A stretch of 64,000 bases of DNA from CAYONZ01 sp964405465 (GTDB lineage Bacteria; Bdellovibrionota; Bdellovibrionia; Bdellovibrionales; JAMPXM01), in contig CAYONZ010000018.1 of NCBI GenBank assembly GCA_964405465.1, positions 5,310 through 69,309 on the forward strand. The letters run 5' to 3'. Shown piece after piece: positions 1 to 8,450 of this stretch (position 1 is the stretch's first letter; each line of letters starts with the position of its first letter). The notes under the pieces were generated by a model. That model made no database searches. It saw only the letters and a program-made list of their open reading frames with translations, and was not told the DNA's origin. The position numbers and the translations under genes were made by a program.

Positions 1-90
1 ATTTTTTTCGAGGTTCTTCTAGTGACGAGTTTGTGTTTTCAAAAGGATTTAGGAAATGATCGAATTTCTTCCGCTGGAAGAAAACTATAA

Positions 91-210
91 AACAAAAGAG
101 CGATTCGAGCCTATCAAAAGGCAGGATTTAAAACCGCTGGTGAAATAAAAACACCAGCAGGCGATGCAATTCTTCTGCGGATAGAGCGTGCACCGGGTCC
201 ACCAAAATAG
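91..210 (+). pseudogene. C-terminal remnant of a GNAT N-acetyltransferase
   Basis: The open frame ends at the TAG at 208-210 and begins right after an in-frame TAA at 88-90. It encodes about 39 residues that start NKRAIRAYQKAGFK, the signature of the last helix-strand unit of GNAT acetyltransferases (motif B), followed by a short C-terminal strand. No start codon precedes it in frame, and the acetyl-CoA-binding motif A is absent. The bases upstream do not restore the domain in either other frame that I could read. It is therefore a decayed or truncated gene, one of two GNAT remnants in the first 4 kb. What it once acetylated cannot be told. Confidence 0.6.
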
Positions 211-315
211 GAGCTTGAGCGATGTTGCAAATTTAGCTAGCCCACGATCAAGTATTGAAATCTCCGCTATCTCGAGATCAAAAAAGACAATTCGATAAAC
301 TAAAAAATAAGGTCG

Positions 316-720
316 CTATTTGGATGAAATATTTTCGAAATGTTGAATTTCATCAGCGATCTGTTTACGTGCAGATTTGCCGCCATAAAAAATATCATCT
401 ACCACCCAGCGATCAGCCTCTTTCATCATCTTGAAGACAATTTTACGTTTATAATAGCCACCCTTATCTTTAATTGAAGGGTAAACGTTGAAATGAACTT
501 CCACCTCGCCTGATTTAGACTCAGAAGCAGAAAAGTGTGCGGTCTTAAATGTCAATTTGGGATCTCTTTCCTGTGAATCTAAATAAATATCTTCGTCGGC
601 ACCAAATCCACAGATGTCCGTCCCGGCTTTGCGCTTACAGACCTCTTTATTTTTCTCAATCAAATTTTGAATAAAGAATATTAACCTGTCAACAACACAA
701 TTCTTCGAGTGATTCAACAA
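316..720 (-). CDS. DUF3828-like protein, probably truncated at its 5' end
   Basis: The C-terminal half ends in a pattern (KRKIVFKMMKEADRWVVDDI) reminiscent of DUF3828/YbjP-like secreted proteins, in which a final strand carries W-x-(I/V)-D-D. No signal peptide is visible. The open frame reaches back to a TTG at 786, inside the end of the upstream araC-type gene, so that longer N-terminus is probably not real; I place the start at TTG 720, a few bases after the araC stop, but no ribosome-binding site supports it. The gene may have lost its 5' part. A second, broken copy of its 3' end lies at 3294-3402. Function is unknown. Confidence 0.45.
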   Translation of the reverse strand: MLNHSKNCVVDRLIFFIQNLIEKNKEVCKRKAGTDICGFGADEDIYLDSQERDPKLTFKTAHFSASESKSGEVEVHFNVYPSIKDKGGYYKRKIVFKMMKEADRWVVDDIFYGGKSARKQIADEIQHFENISSK

Positions 721-727
721 AAAGTAT

Positions 728-1642
728 TTAACTATTCTCACTTGTGCTCGAAGGGGATGCCAGTGGAATGACATAATAGGAATCAAACTGTCCTTTCATG
801 GGATCGACCATGTTTTTGAATAACTCATAGTCATGCCCAAGGCCCCGTTCATAGTCAGAATTCATCAGCCAATAACCATAAATGCTGTCAATTTTTTGTT
901 TCAAGTTATCATCGACAACATTTGTGGCCAGTTGAAACACTCCAACAAGTCGCTCAGGAAAAGTCATTTCGATCATCCCCTCTGGAACGGGAAAACTCTC
1001 GGCCACATGGACACCAGCCAAATAAGACAGCGTTTCTTCGGTAAACTGTCCTGATGCACTAAGAGTCACTCCGTGCAATTCAGCTTTCTTCATATCGATA
1101 CCAATCTGGGGAATTCGCTCGAGTAGCTGCATCCACGGACTGGCAATTGTTGTGCAATGAATTTTTTCAATAAAAGGCGAATCAATTTCAATCGTGTAAC
1201 CAACAATTCGTTTTTTCGGAAGCATGCAAATCGTTGGCTCTTTATTAAAACGCGTCGAAAGAAAATTCAGCAACTCACTTGTTAAAGCTGGTTTTTGCAG
1301 ACTCTTTAACAGGCTATTTTGTTCGCGTGCTTCTTTAGGTGTTAAGTTATATTGCGCCTTAAATGAGCGGGAGAATGCTTCATGAGAGCTGAAACCGACC
1401 TCAATGGCGATATCAAGTATGCCTAAGTCCGTAGATCGCAACAAGTCCACTGCCTTTGCAAGTCGTCTTCCCCGCGTGTAGGCACCAAGAGAATCCCCAA
1501 CCAATACTTTAAAGAGCTTTTGAAAGTACCACGGAGAAAGTCCGTACTGCTGAGATAGATCTAGGATTGAAAGGTCTTTATCGAGATTCGTCTCAATTTG
1601 ATCCACTAGGTGTTTGAATTGCTCTAAAGTCGCGCGTGCCAT
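728..1642 (-). CDS. AraC-family regulator with GyrI-like effector domain
   Basis: The first about 110 residues form a double helix-turn-helix of the MarA/Rob/SoxS kind (LSQQYGLSPWYFQKLFK and IAIEVGFSSHEAFSRSFK). Residues from about 140 on match the GyrI-like small-molecule-binding domain, as in E. coli Rob. I start at ATG 1642 because GGGAGGGG lies just upstream; an in-frame extension to 1702 would run further into the divergent promoter region. The gene faces an NADPH:quinone-type reductase across about 106 bases, the usual arrangement for a local ligand-sensing activator and its target. Ligand unknown. Confident on family, not on inducer. Confidence 0.9.
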   Translation of the reverse strand: MARATLEQFKHLVDQIETNLDKDLSILDLSQQYGLSPWYFQKLFKVLVGDSLGAYTRGRRLAKAVDLLRSTDLGILDIAIEVGFSSHEAFSRSFKAQYNLTPKEAREQNSLLKSLQKPALTSELLNFLSTRFNKEPTICMLPKKRIVGYTIEIDSPFIEKIHCTTIASPWMQLLERIPQIGIDMKKAELHGVTLSASGQFTEETLSYLAGVHVAESFPVPEGMIEMTFPERLVGVFQLATNVVDDNLKQKIDSIYGYWLMNSDYERGLGHDYELFKNMVDPMKGQFDSYYVIPLASPSSTSENS

Positions 1643-1748
1643 GTCACGCCCCTCCCAACTGTTTCTAGAAGATTGGCCGAAATTGCACAAACTATCAAGC
1701 AAGGTCTCTCATATTCTCTTAATCTCAATACCAAAGGAGAAAACTCAA

Positions 1749-2732
1749 ATGCGTGCCGTGATCATCAAAAAATTTGGAGGACCAGAGGTCCTCAACATGA
1801 TTCAATTGGAAAAACCGAAAATCAAGAGTGGGCACGTACTTGTGGCTGTCCAAGCCTGCTCAGCCACAACCGGTGACTACAGGCTTCGCTCTGGTCACTT
1901 TCCAACTGGATTTGGCTTCATCGGTCGATTGGTTTTTGGATTTCTTTTTTCGCGATTTCGTATCCTCGGAACAGAGGCAGCGGGAACTGTTGTAGAAACG
2001 AGTCCCGAGATTTCGAATTTTAAAATTGGAGACCAAGTTATTGTTCATTTGGGAGGAAAGATGGGAGGCTACCAAGAGTTTATTTTGGTCAACTCCCGTG
2101 AAAACGGGCAAGACACACCCATTTTTCATGCGCCGTCAAAGATCACACTTGAAGAGGCCGCCACAGTTTCATTCGGCGCGACCACTGCTTTTGATTATTT
2201 GCATGAAAAGTTTAAGCTACAGAGAGGCCATCGCATTCTCATTTTCGGAGCATCAGGATCAGTGGGAACAGCAGCCATACAATTGGCCAAAAAAGCTGGC
2301 GCATACATTGTTGCTGTTTCAAGACAGGAGAACACACAACTTCTCATCTCTCTTGGCGCTGACGCCGTAATGGATTACCGTGAGACATCATTTGAGACCT
2401 TTGGAAAATTTGATGTCGTCATGGATTGTGCGGGCGTGATAAACTGGAGAACTGGTTTAGACCGCCTGGTACCAAATGGAACACTTCTCTTGGTTTCAGG
2501 GAGTCTACCTGACATGCTTATTGGACTTCTATTGAAATTCGTTTCTCAAAAACGGATTGTGTGCGGCCCCACTATGAATGCCAACAAGACACTGCCAAAG
2601 ATTTTAGATCTGATTGAAAATGGCGAATTCAAAGCCGTGATCGATAGAGTATTTCAAATCAATAATATTCGTGATGCCCACAGGTACTTGGATCAACGAC
2701 ACCGCCAAGGAAATATCGTACTCAAATTTTAA
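1749..2732 (+). CDS. Zinc-free MDR alcohol dehydrogenase / NADPH:quinone reductase family protein
   Basis: A medium-chain dehydrogenase/reductase of about 327 residues. It has the GroES-like N-terminal fold (start MRAVIIKKFGGPEVL, typical of quinone oxidoreductases), a Rossmann nucleotide motif with GASGSVGTAAIQLAKKAG, and the C-terminal catalytic fold. Zinc ligands of true alcohol dehydrogenases are not evident, which favours a quinone reductase or enoyl reductase that uses NADPH. Start chosen at ATG 1749 because AAAGGAG stands 9 bases before it; the open frame reaches further upstream into the divergent regulator. It probably answers to the AraC-type regulator opposite. Substrate unknown. 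Confidence 0.88.
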   Translation: MRAVIIKKFGGPEVLNMIQLEKPKIKSGHVLVAVQACSATTGDYRLRSGHFPTGFGFIGRLVFGFLFSRFRILGTEAAGTVVETSPEISNFKIGDQVIVHLGGKMGGYQEFILVNSRENGQDTPIFHAPSKITLEEAATVSFGATTAFDYLHEKFKLQRGHRILIFGASGSVGTAAIQLAKKAGAYIVAVSRQENTQLLISLGADAVMDYRETSFETFGKFDVVMDCAGVINWRTGLDRLVPNGTLLLVSGSLPDMLIGLLLKFVSQKRIVCGPTMNANKTLPKILDLIENGEFKAVIDRVFQINNIRDAHRYLDQRHRQGNIVLKF

Positions 2733-2751
2733 CTTCTGAAAAGGAGCCTTT

Positions 2752-3297
2752 GTGACTAATTCAATCTTAAGCAAACTTTCTTTCTTGCCACTCATCATCG
2801 GCATGACCCTCCTGCTTTCAAAAGAGCCTTGTCAGGCTTTGACTGGATACCCCGGATTTAACTTAGGCGCTGGCTATGGATTTGGATCAGGTTCAGACCA
2901 GGGAGACAATTATGATCCCGCACGAATGGCTAGCCTGCAATTCTTTGCTATTGGTACCACACATACAAAGGGAATGTATTTAGGGTTTCGATATGAGCAA
3001 CAGAACTTGAAATATGCGAGCATGGATGGAAAGCAAACTTCAATTGGTGGAACAATTGGGATCGGCCAGCGAGGTTGTTACGTTTTAGCTCACAGTTTTT
3101 GGAAAATATCTCGCGACACAGAAAGTGGACAAGTCCAGGGCACCGGTACGGGATATGACTTTGGATATCAGTTCCCATTTTTCTACAAGAATTTTCTAAC
3201 GACTGGAGTTCAGTATTCACTTCGCTACACCAAATATGAAAACCAAGCGACAACCAACCAGCACATGCCAATGTTGGTTTTAGGAGGTAATTTTTAG
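2752..3297 (+). CDS. Small secreted outer-membrane beta-barrel-like protein
   Basis: A 181-residue product with a GTG start after AAGGAG. Residues 1-30 are a signal peptide ending near CQALTG. The mature part is rich in glycine and aromatic residues, with alternating hydrophobic strands (YLGFRYEQQNLKYAS, FLTTGVQYSLRYTKYE), and the chain ends in phenylalanine, the usual last residue of outer-membrane barrels. About eight strands would fit. It follows the quinone-reductase gene by 19 bases and may be co-transcribed with it. No named family recognised; the barrel call is inference from pattern. Confidence 0.6.
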   Translation: MTNSILSKLSFLPLIIGMTLLLSKEPCQALTGYPGFNLGAGYGFGSGSDQGDNYDPARMASLQFFAIGTTHTKGMYLGFRYEQQNLKYASMDGKQTSIGGTIGIGQRGCYVLAHSFWKISRDTESGQVQGTGTGYDFGYQFPFFYKNFLTTGVQYSLRYTKYENQATTNQHMPMLVLGGNF

Positions 3298-3402
3298 CAG
3301 CTATACAACGCAACCTTTTTGGACAAAATGTTTTCGAAGTTTTGAATTTCATCGGCGATCAGTTTGCGCGGATTTTTCTCCATTGAAAATATCGTCAGCC
3401 AT
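3294..3402 (-). pseudogene. Broken duplicate of the 3' end of the DUF3828-like gene
   Basis: Read on the minus strand, the frame gives RKLIADEIQNFENILSKK, against RKQIADEIQHFENISSK at the end of the gene at 316-720. The nucleotide match continues further, including the preceding DDIFNGEKS against DDIFYGGKS, but the two halves are now in different frames, so the copy carries a frameshift. It is joined directly to the end of a GNAT remnant (next entry). This is a duplicated or recombined gene end about 3 kb from its twin, with the regulator/reductase pair lying between. Confidence 0.7.
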
Positions 3403-3886
3403 TAAATTCAATTCTTTGGTCATAAAATACTTCGCTCCAGTTTTTGGATACTTGCTTTGAGTCCATTCAACTTTGTATCCATGTTTTTCATAAAAAGGTC
3501 TTGCCTGAAAATCCAATGTTTCAAGAAGCGCATAACAACATCCTCGTGATGTTGCAGCGCTCTCTAGCGCGTTTAAGATCTTACCTCCCAGACCTTCACC
3601 TCTTTGACTCTCATTGATCCACAGGTTGTCTATGAGCAGCCAGAGCCCGAATGTTTTTGCTGAAACTCCACCAATTATTTTTCCATTTTGATCTTCAACC
3701 GAAACAGCTAGAGGAATCTTCTCTTTAACATCCCATTGAGCTGAACTCTTTCGGCATATTTCCGGAATTTAAGTCTGCAAATTTGGAGAAATTGACGTTC
3801 GTTTGGCGCTGATCTGCAATTTGGTGAGCAATAGAAGCCTCTGTTGCGCAAATGCTAACGGCACCGAGCTTGCAGGACTTGCACAT
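3403..3886 (-). pseudogene. Frameshifted GNAT N-acetyltransferase gene fused to the duplicate gene end
   Basis: The minus strand encodes a nearly complete GNAT domain in one frame: strand KIPLAVSVED, then GLWLLIDNLWI, the acetyl-CoA loop RGEGLGGKIL, and the closing FQARPFYEKHGY. This frame has no usable start and meets a stop upstream. A second frame with an ATG at 3886 reads about 53 residues (MCKSCKLGAVSIC...) that could be the missing N-terminus and stops at 3725, so one frameshift near 3730-3770 would explain the split. The C-terminus runs without a stop into the DUF3828-like duplicate. I treat it as a pseudogene; sequence error is the alternative. Confidence 0.65.
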
Positions 3887-3927
3887 CTAGATTCAACGAA
3901 AAACAGGATCTAAATAGGGGGAATTAA

Positions 3928-5250
3928 GTGAAAAAAAATCGAAAAAATTTCAAAATATCAATTGCGCTCATCGCATCACTTTTGGCACTTGTAGCCTGCT
4001 CTAAATCGGGAGAGCCGAGCAAAAATGCGGAAGAGACGCATGAGTTTTCTGGCAGCTACCAGTTTGAAGAAAATGGCTGTGCGACGGGACCACATGAGTA
4101 CAGGTCACTTGAACAATACTGCATTCAATTGATTGATGAGTCTCTGAACAAAGGCTGTGCTCTGCAAACGCGTTTAACTGAATTCCAATTGCGTTGTCCA
4201 GTTGAGCCCAATCCAAAGCCGTCTCAAACCCCCTCTTCAGGTTCCAACCCGCCACCTTCTCCGAAGCCGGCCCCATCACCAGGTCCAATAGCTCATCCCT
4301 CTCCAATTCCATCACCGAAACCAGCTAATCCTGCTAAACCGTCTCCAGAAACCGACTGTTTCAACGCCAACACCCTACCCAAACCTGAACTAGAAATTTC
4401 ACTTCAGAGTCTTGTCGATGGGATGAACGGCTATTATCGATTGGTCACCGTCGACTCAATGGTCAGAACTGAAGATGGCGACAGTAAGGCTTCACTTCGA
4501 GTGATGACCTCCGTCGACACTGAGAACAATCTTAGAGAACCACCAATGAAAACGGTGTTAGCTTGCAAGAAATTTTCGAACACTAGTGGCGGAGAGGTTC
4601 GCGGAAACACGAATGTCCCAATCACCATTAGAAGAGAAAGTGGTATCTTGCGGACCTCGATTGATGTCTCGTACAAACTTTTTCATCCAAGCCTGCGTAT
4701 GAATGACAGTCTAGAAAATTCGATTTCACAAAATAGCCGAGCTCCCTCGATTCAAGCTCTTGCCGCTCTTTCACAACAGGCAGAATCAGAAATGCATGTT
4801 TTTCAGCTTACTCCAACGACGTTCCAAATAGTGATTCTAGGAAAGCATTCTGACAAAACTAAAACCATCCAAACCCTTGACTCATTTGTTTACCTTTTTC
4901 AGCCCGTGACTATCGCTCCGATTCCGGCCCCAGAAAGTCCCAAAAAAAATCCAACAGATTCGAATGCGACTTCTGGAACTGGTACAAATCTCCCGTCAAG
5001 CTCAATAGCAAAGATCTGTATGGAATACAGTTACATCGGAGACCGTGTCGAATGTATGAAGGAATTTACAGGAAAATCAATTCAGGAAATCTTTGTTCCG
5101 ATCTGTGATCAGTACAGCTACTTAGGAGACAAGGTCGAATGCCTCAAAGAGTTTATCGATAGAACCGTTAACGACGATGTAATCAAGCTTTGCAGCGACT
5201 ACAGCTATTTGGGCGACAAGGTGTCTTGTCTAAAATCATTTGCAAGATAA
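3928..5250 (+). CDS. Proline-rich lipoprotein with three C-terminal Cys/Tyr repeats
   Basis: GTG start after AGGGGG. The signal peptide ends in the lipobox LVAC with the lipidated Cys at residue 24. Residues about 95-140 are a Pro/Ser-rich linker, and a globular part of unknown type follows. The last about 80 residues hold three imperfect repeats built on (I/L)C-x2-YSY-(I/L)-GD-(R/K)-V-x-C-(M/L)-K-x-F, each with two cysteines, probably disulphide-closed helical hairpins outside the cytoplasm. I do not recognise the family. Likely anchored in the outer membrane or facing the periplasm. Confidence 0.75.
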   Translation: MKKNRKNFKISIALIASLLALVACSKSGEPSKNAEETHEFSGSYQFEENGCATGPHEYRSLEQYCIQLIDESLNKGCALQTRLTEFQLRCPVEPNPKPSQTPSSGSNPPPSPKPAPSPGPIAHPSPIPSPKPANPAKPSPETDCFNANTLPKPELEISLQSLVDGMNGYYRLVTVDSMVRTEDGDSKASLRVMTSVDTENNLREPPMKTVLACKKFSNTSGGEVRGNTNVPITIRRESGILRTSIDVSYKLFHPSLRMNDSLENSISQNSRAPSIQALAALSQQAESEMHVFQLTPTTFQIVILGKHSDKTKTIQTLDSFVYLFQPVTIAPIPAPESPKKNPTDSNATSGTGTNLPSSSIAKICMEYSYIGDRVECMKEFTGKSIQEIFVPICDQYSYLGDKVECLKEFIDRTVNDDVIKLCSDYSYLGDKVSCLKSFAR

Positions 5251-5331
5251 GACGACAGAAGTCGATAATTCAAATGAAATGGACTTCGATGGAAAACTTT
5301 GAATAAGGTCCTCTAAAATGGGAGCTCACGC

Positions 5332-5970
5332 ATGAAACTCTATCGACACTACAAAAACAAACCGTATCTTGTGCTTGGCAATGCCAAGCACAGTGAAACC
5401 TTGGAAGACTTTGTTGTTTATCGAACACTCTATGACAATCCAACGGCAAGCCTATGGATTAGACCCAAGCAAATGTTCGAAGAGAATATTGTCATAGATG
5501 GTAAATCCGTAGAGCGGTTTGCAAAGGTGCAATTGGTTATTGAAGACTTTCACCAGTTTACCTCTCGCGAAGAGGCAATCATCGCCAGTCTCATGAAAGA
5601 AATATTTGGCGAATGGGACTCAAAGTGGTTTCACGGTGGCCTTAAAAACCACACTAAGATCTATCTTCTTGTGGCATATATTGACGAGACGCCGGTGGGT
5701 TTTAAGCTCGGATATGAACTCGATTCGCAGACCTTTTATAGCTGGCTGGGAGGAGTTTTACCAGCATATCGGAATCTTGGTGTTGCAGCTGACTTAATGA
5801 CAAAGCAACACGAATGGTGCAAATCAAATGGATACAAAAAGATTCAAACGAAAACACAAAATCGTTGGAAGAATATGCTCATCTTAAATCTCGAGTTCGG
5901 CTTCAGCGTGATCGGCTATCATTCGAGCGATGAAGGTGGCCCCAAAATTATGTTAGAAAAAATACTTTAA
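5332..5970 (+). CDS. DUF1653 - GNAT acetyltransferase fusion
   Basis: Residues 1-62 are a DUF1653 domain (YRHYKNKPYLVLG, AKHSETLEDFVVYRTLYDN, WIRPKQMF), a small beta domain usually found alone in bacteria. Residues about 75-212 are a GNAT fold: strand IYLLVAYIDETPVGFKLGY, acetyl-CoA loop LPAYRNLGVAADLMTKQHEW, and a final unit with FGFSVIGYH. The loop has RNLGVA rather than the canonical R-x2-G-x-G/A, which still fits a functional binder. The gene stands alone before a strong terminator. Substrate unknown; the fusion suggests that DUF1653 supplies substrate or nucleic-acid recognition, which is inference. Confidence 0.82.
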   Translation: MKLYRHYKNKPYLVLGNAKHSETLEDFVVYRTLYDNPTASLWIRPKQMFEENIVIDGKSVERFAKVQLVIEDFHQFTSREEAIIASLMKEIFGEWDSKWFHGGLKNHTKIYLLVAYIDETPVGFKLGYELDSQTFYSWLGGVLPAYRNLGVAADLMTKQHEWCKSNGYKKIQTKTQNRWKNMLILNLEFGFSVIGYHSSDEGGPKIMLEKIL

Positions 5971-5975
5971 GATCG

Positions 5976-5997
5976 TAGGGTGTGACCTCACACCCTA
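5976..5997. terminator. Bidirectional terminator hairpin between convergent genes
   Basis: Ten-base perfect inverted repeat, TAGGGTGTGA with TCACACCCTA, and only two bases between the arms (in practice the loop would open to about four). It lies 5 bases after the stop of the DUF1653-GNAT gene and contains the stop codon of the convergent lipoprotein gene. It serves both directions by position. There is no long T-tract on either side. Confidence 0.7.
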
Positions 5998-6693
5998 GTT
6001 GCAAACAAAGATCTGACAGGTAGGAACCGTGAAGGCACCGATTGTACCAGCATGCCCTCCGGCAGAACCATCCCAATTCTTTTGATTATCGTAGCTAAAT
6101 GTTCCCTGAAAAACTTGGTCATCATATTGACCATCCAAAACTACGAGACCAAAAGCATCGCGAAACTCCAGATGGGCGTGGCTTCCTTGAACATAACCTG
6201 CTGATTGAGACAGATAAATTGAAACTGGATTGATGGTGTTGCCGCTGGCATCGCGAGAACCAACGTATTGGTCCCACACGCCCACGAGAAGCTCAGAGTT
6301 TCCTGAAATTTCGGCTCGCATGTTTTGATTGAAGGCCTGCGAAATATTACCGTTTGCAAAACGAACTATACCACCGAAAAACAAACCGGAATTATCGCTC
6401 ATATTGTTGGATGGACTCACATACCCAAGTGATTCTATTGGGACACTCGCCGCCGAAAAGTTTTTGACCTGAGTTTGAAACTCGGCATCAGTTGATGAAG
6501 AGACTTTGCCGATAAATTGAATTCTTGCGTAAGGAGTCTGTGTCGTGCCATTCGCGTTAGTAAACGTATTGGACTGAGCTCCACGTTGCTCCCGCCCTCC
6601 TCTATAGGTCACGCCACTGTCTTTCTTGCCAGGACAACCAGTGAGACCCAGGATTGATATTAGGGCTACGGCAGTGAGGATGATATTTTTCAT
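5995..6693 (-). CDS. Secreted lipoprotein of unknown function
   Basis: 232 residues. Signal peptide MKNIILTAVALISILG with lipobox LTGC, lipidated Cys 20. The mature chain is polar and Asn/Ser/Gly-rich. It holds beta-type segments such as YARIQFIGKVSS, ELLVGVWDQYVG and SHAHLEFRDAFGLVVLDGQYD, and ends with a cysteine pair (CQIFVCN). The start is supported by AAAAAGGAG upstream. No family recognised; single-gene unit converging on the hairpin at 5976-5997. Confidence 0.75.
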   Translation of the reverse strand: MKNIILTAVALISILGLTGCPGKKDSGVTYRGGREQRGAQSNTFTNANGTTQTPYARIQFIGKVSSSTDAEFQTQVKNFSAASVPIESLGYVSPSNNMSDNSGLFFGGIVRFANGNISQAFNQNMRAEISGNSELLVGVWDQYVGSRDASGNTINPVSIYLSQSAGYVQGSHAHLEFRDAFGLVVLDGQYDDQVFQGTFSYDNQKNWDGSAGGHAGTIGAFTVPTCQIFVCN

Positions 6694-6930
6694 AAAAACT
6701 CCTTTTTAACTCTTCAATTTGATAGTAGGGCAAGCGGTGTGCCACGAGTGCATCCACCCAAAACCGTTAAATTCAAAGTGGATTGAAAATCAGTGGCAAA
6801 CTTTTAGCCGTGACACTGAGTGCCCACAGCTGCCAAAGAAATACACAGAGCTGATTCGAAAAGTTCACTCAGCACTGATGTAGCATATTGGGACACTCAG
6901 GAGAACCGGCGCTGAATACCAAGTCGACCT

Positions 6931-6954
6931 TGCCTGTCTCAAAACGAGACGGCA
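6931..6954. promoter_or_regulatory. Hairpin in the leader of the DUF4010 gene
   Basis: TGCC-t-GTCTC, a five-base loop AAAAC, then GAGAC-GGCA: a nine-pair stem with one bulged T, ending 27 bases before the probable start codon. There is no T-tract, so it is not a simple terminator. It could be a leader structure or an operator; nothing further supports a role. The rest of the 6694-6981 gap shows no gene. Confidence 0.35.
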
Positions 6955-6981
6955 TGATTGGGAGATCAAAAGGAGATTGAT

Positions 6982-8214
6982 TTGATTAACAATTGGCAAC
7001 CCTATGTCGTCGCACTAGTGATTGGTTTACTTGTGGGTATTGAGCGAGAAAAAGCACATCCCTCACAAAAGACAATGGGTGTGAGAACATTTGTATTAAT
7101 CAGTTTGCTGGGAGCTGTCGCTGGAGGAATCGAACAAGTTTGGGTGGCCGCACTTTTAACTGGATTTTGTTTAGGGCTCATCATTCTCTCTTACCAGTTT
7201 CAAACCAAAACACAAAGTCTTTCGGACAAGGGCCTGACAACTGAGTTTGCGGCGGGTTTAATTTTTTGCCTCGGATTTATGTCCCACCAACGACCTGCAC
7301 TTTCAGCTTTGATGGGCCCAATGGTCGCGATGATTCTTTTTTCGAAAGCCTCACTGCACAGATTCACACGAGCAATCAAACCTTCGGAATTGGAGGCTGC
7401 ACTGTTGCTTTTTTTAGCAGGTGTGATTGTTATTAGTCTCGTGCCAAATGAGGCTATTGATCCGTTGGGCATCTTCAATCCAAAGAAATTTGGCTATTTG
7501 GTTCTAACGCTAGCGACTCTCGAGTTTTCAAGCTACGTTTTAGGTAAAATTCTTGGTGAAAAGAAGAGCTCAATTGTCATTGGTTTTTTGGGTGGACTTG
7601 TTTCTAGTACCGCGGTTCTTTTGTCGGCCACAAAGAAATCTTCTCGAAATGAAGAGTCATGGAGGACTCAAGCCGGATCTGCTCTTGCTGCACTTGTCGC
7701 CTCGTTAGTTGAATTATTTTTGATCGTCGGTTTAGTTTCGCCGCCGCTGTTGATTCAAATTTTGTTGCCCATTGGCCTAGGGGTTTTGATGGCGGCTTGT
7801 GGACTTTTTTACTTTCATTCAACAGCAACGCAGGAGTCCAATCCACTCGATCTACGTTCCCCCCTTGACTGGCGAGGCGTAGGAAGACTTTCGATCATGC
7901 TGGCACTGATTCTCGGCACTATTTCAGTTTGTAAAATTTGGTTCGGTAATCAGGCTGCCTATGTTTTGTCGTTTCTGACGGGGCTTTTCGAATTGCATGG
8001 TGTATCTTTAGCTAACGCCACTCTTTTTCATGAAGGGCAAATTCCAATTGAGGTGGCTCGACTCAGTATTATCTTTGCAGTTATCGCGAGTCTCATTGCA
8101 AAAATAGCCATCCTCAACACCATGGGATCAAAGCGGCTTTCTCGGGCGTTGACAGTCGTGCTCATTCCAATGGTGTTGGTGATCGCAGCAGTTGTCTACT
8201 TCACAAACAGCTGA
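6982..8214 (+). CDS. MgtC/SapB-type membrane protein with DUF4010 domain
   Basis: About 410 residues with roughly ten to twelve membrane segments. The N-terminal part is MgtC/SapB-like (VVALVIGLLVGIEREKAHP and the following GVRTFVLISLLGAVAG). The C-terminal two thirds carry the DUF4010 pattern, including the long helices around GFLGGLVSSTAVLLSATKKS and the FLTGLFELHGVSLANA motif. The family lies in the inner membrane; its transport or signalling role is not settled. An open frame starts at TTG 6958, but AGGAG at 6971-6975 sits six bases before TTG 6982, which I prefer. Its 3' end overlaps the end of the convergent fragment at 8196. Confidence 0.88.
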   Translation: MINNWQPYVVALVIGLLVGIEREKAHPSQKTMGVRTFVLISLLGAVAGGIEQVWVAALLTGFCLGLIILSYQFQTKTQSLSDKGLTTEFAAGLIFCLGFMSHQRPALSALMGPMVAMILFSKASLHRFTRAIKPSELEAALLLFLAGVIVISLVPNEAIDPLGIFNPKKFGYLVLTLATLEFSSYVLGKILGEKKSSIVIGFLGGLVSSTAVLLSATKKSSRNEESWRTQAGSALAALVASLVELFLIVGLVSPPLLIQILLPIGLGVLMAACGLFYFHSTATQESNPLDLRSPLDWRGVGRLSIMLALILGTISVCKIWFGNQAAYVLSFLTGLFELHGVSLANATLFHEGQIPIEVARLSIIFAVIASLIAKIAILNTMGSKRLSRALTVVLIPMVLVIAAVVYFTNS

Positions 8215-8450
8215 GGAAGTGAAACACGAAAGGTTGCGCCTTTACCTATTCCCTCACTCGAAACACTCACATTGCCATTATGAAGCAAGGTTAAGTGTTT
8301 AACAATGGCCAAGCCTAATCCCAAGCCGCCGTGGCGCCACCGTAGACTGCTATCTTGTTGTCGAAATCGATCAAATACAAACGGTAGAAAACTGGGATCA
8401 ATACCTTCACCAGTTTCTTTGACCATCACCTCGACCAAACCTGCATTCAC
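8196..8450 (-). pseudogene. Orphan histidine-kinase ATPase-domain fragment
   Basis: 84 residues matching only the end of a HATPase_c domain: the G1 box ETGEGIDPSFLPFVFDRF, the G2 box GLGLGLAIVKHL, and the final strand GKGATFRVSLP. The phosphoacceptor His and N box are absent, so it cannot be a kinase on its own. Its ATG overlaps the stop of the upstream intact kinase gene by 4 bases. The sequence type (FDRFRQQDSSLRWRHGGLGLGLAIV) is that of hybrid sensors of a different subfamily from its neighbour, so it is a remnant of another kinase gene, not a tail of this one. A translated regulatory fragment is possible but unsupported. Confidence 0.6.
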
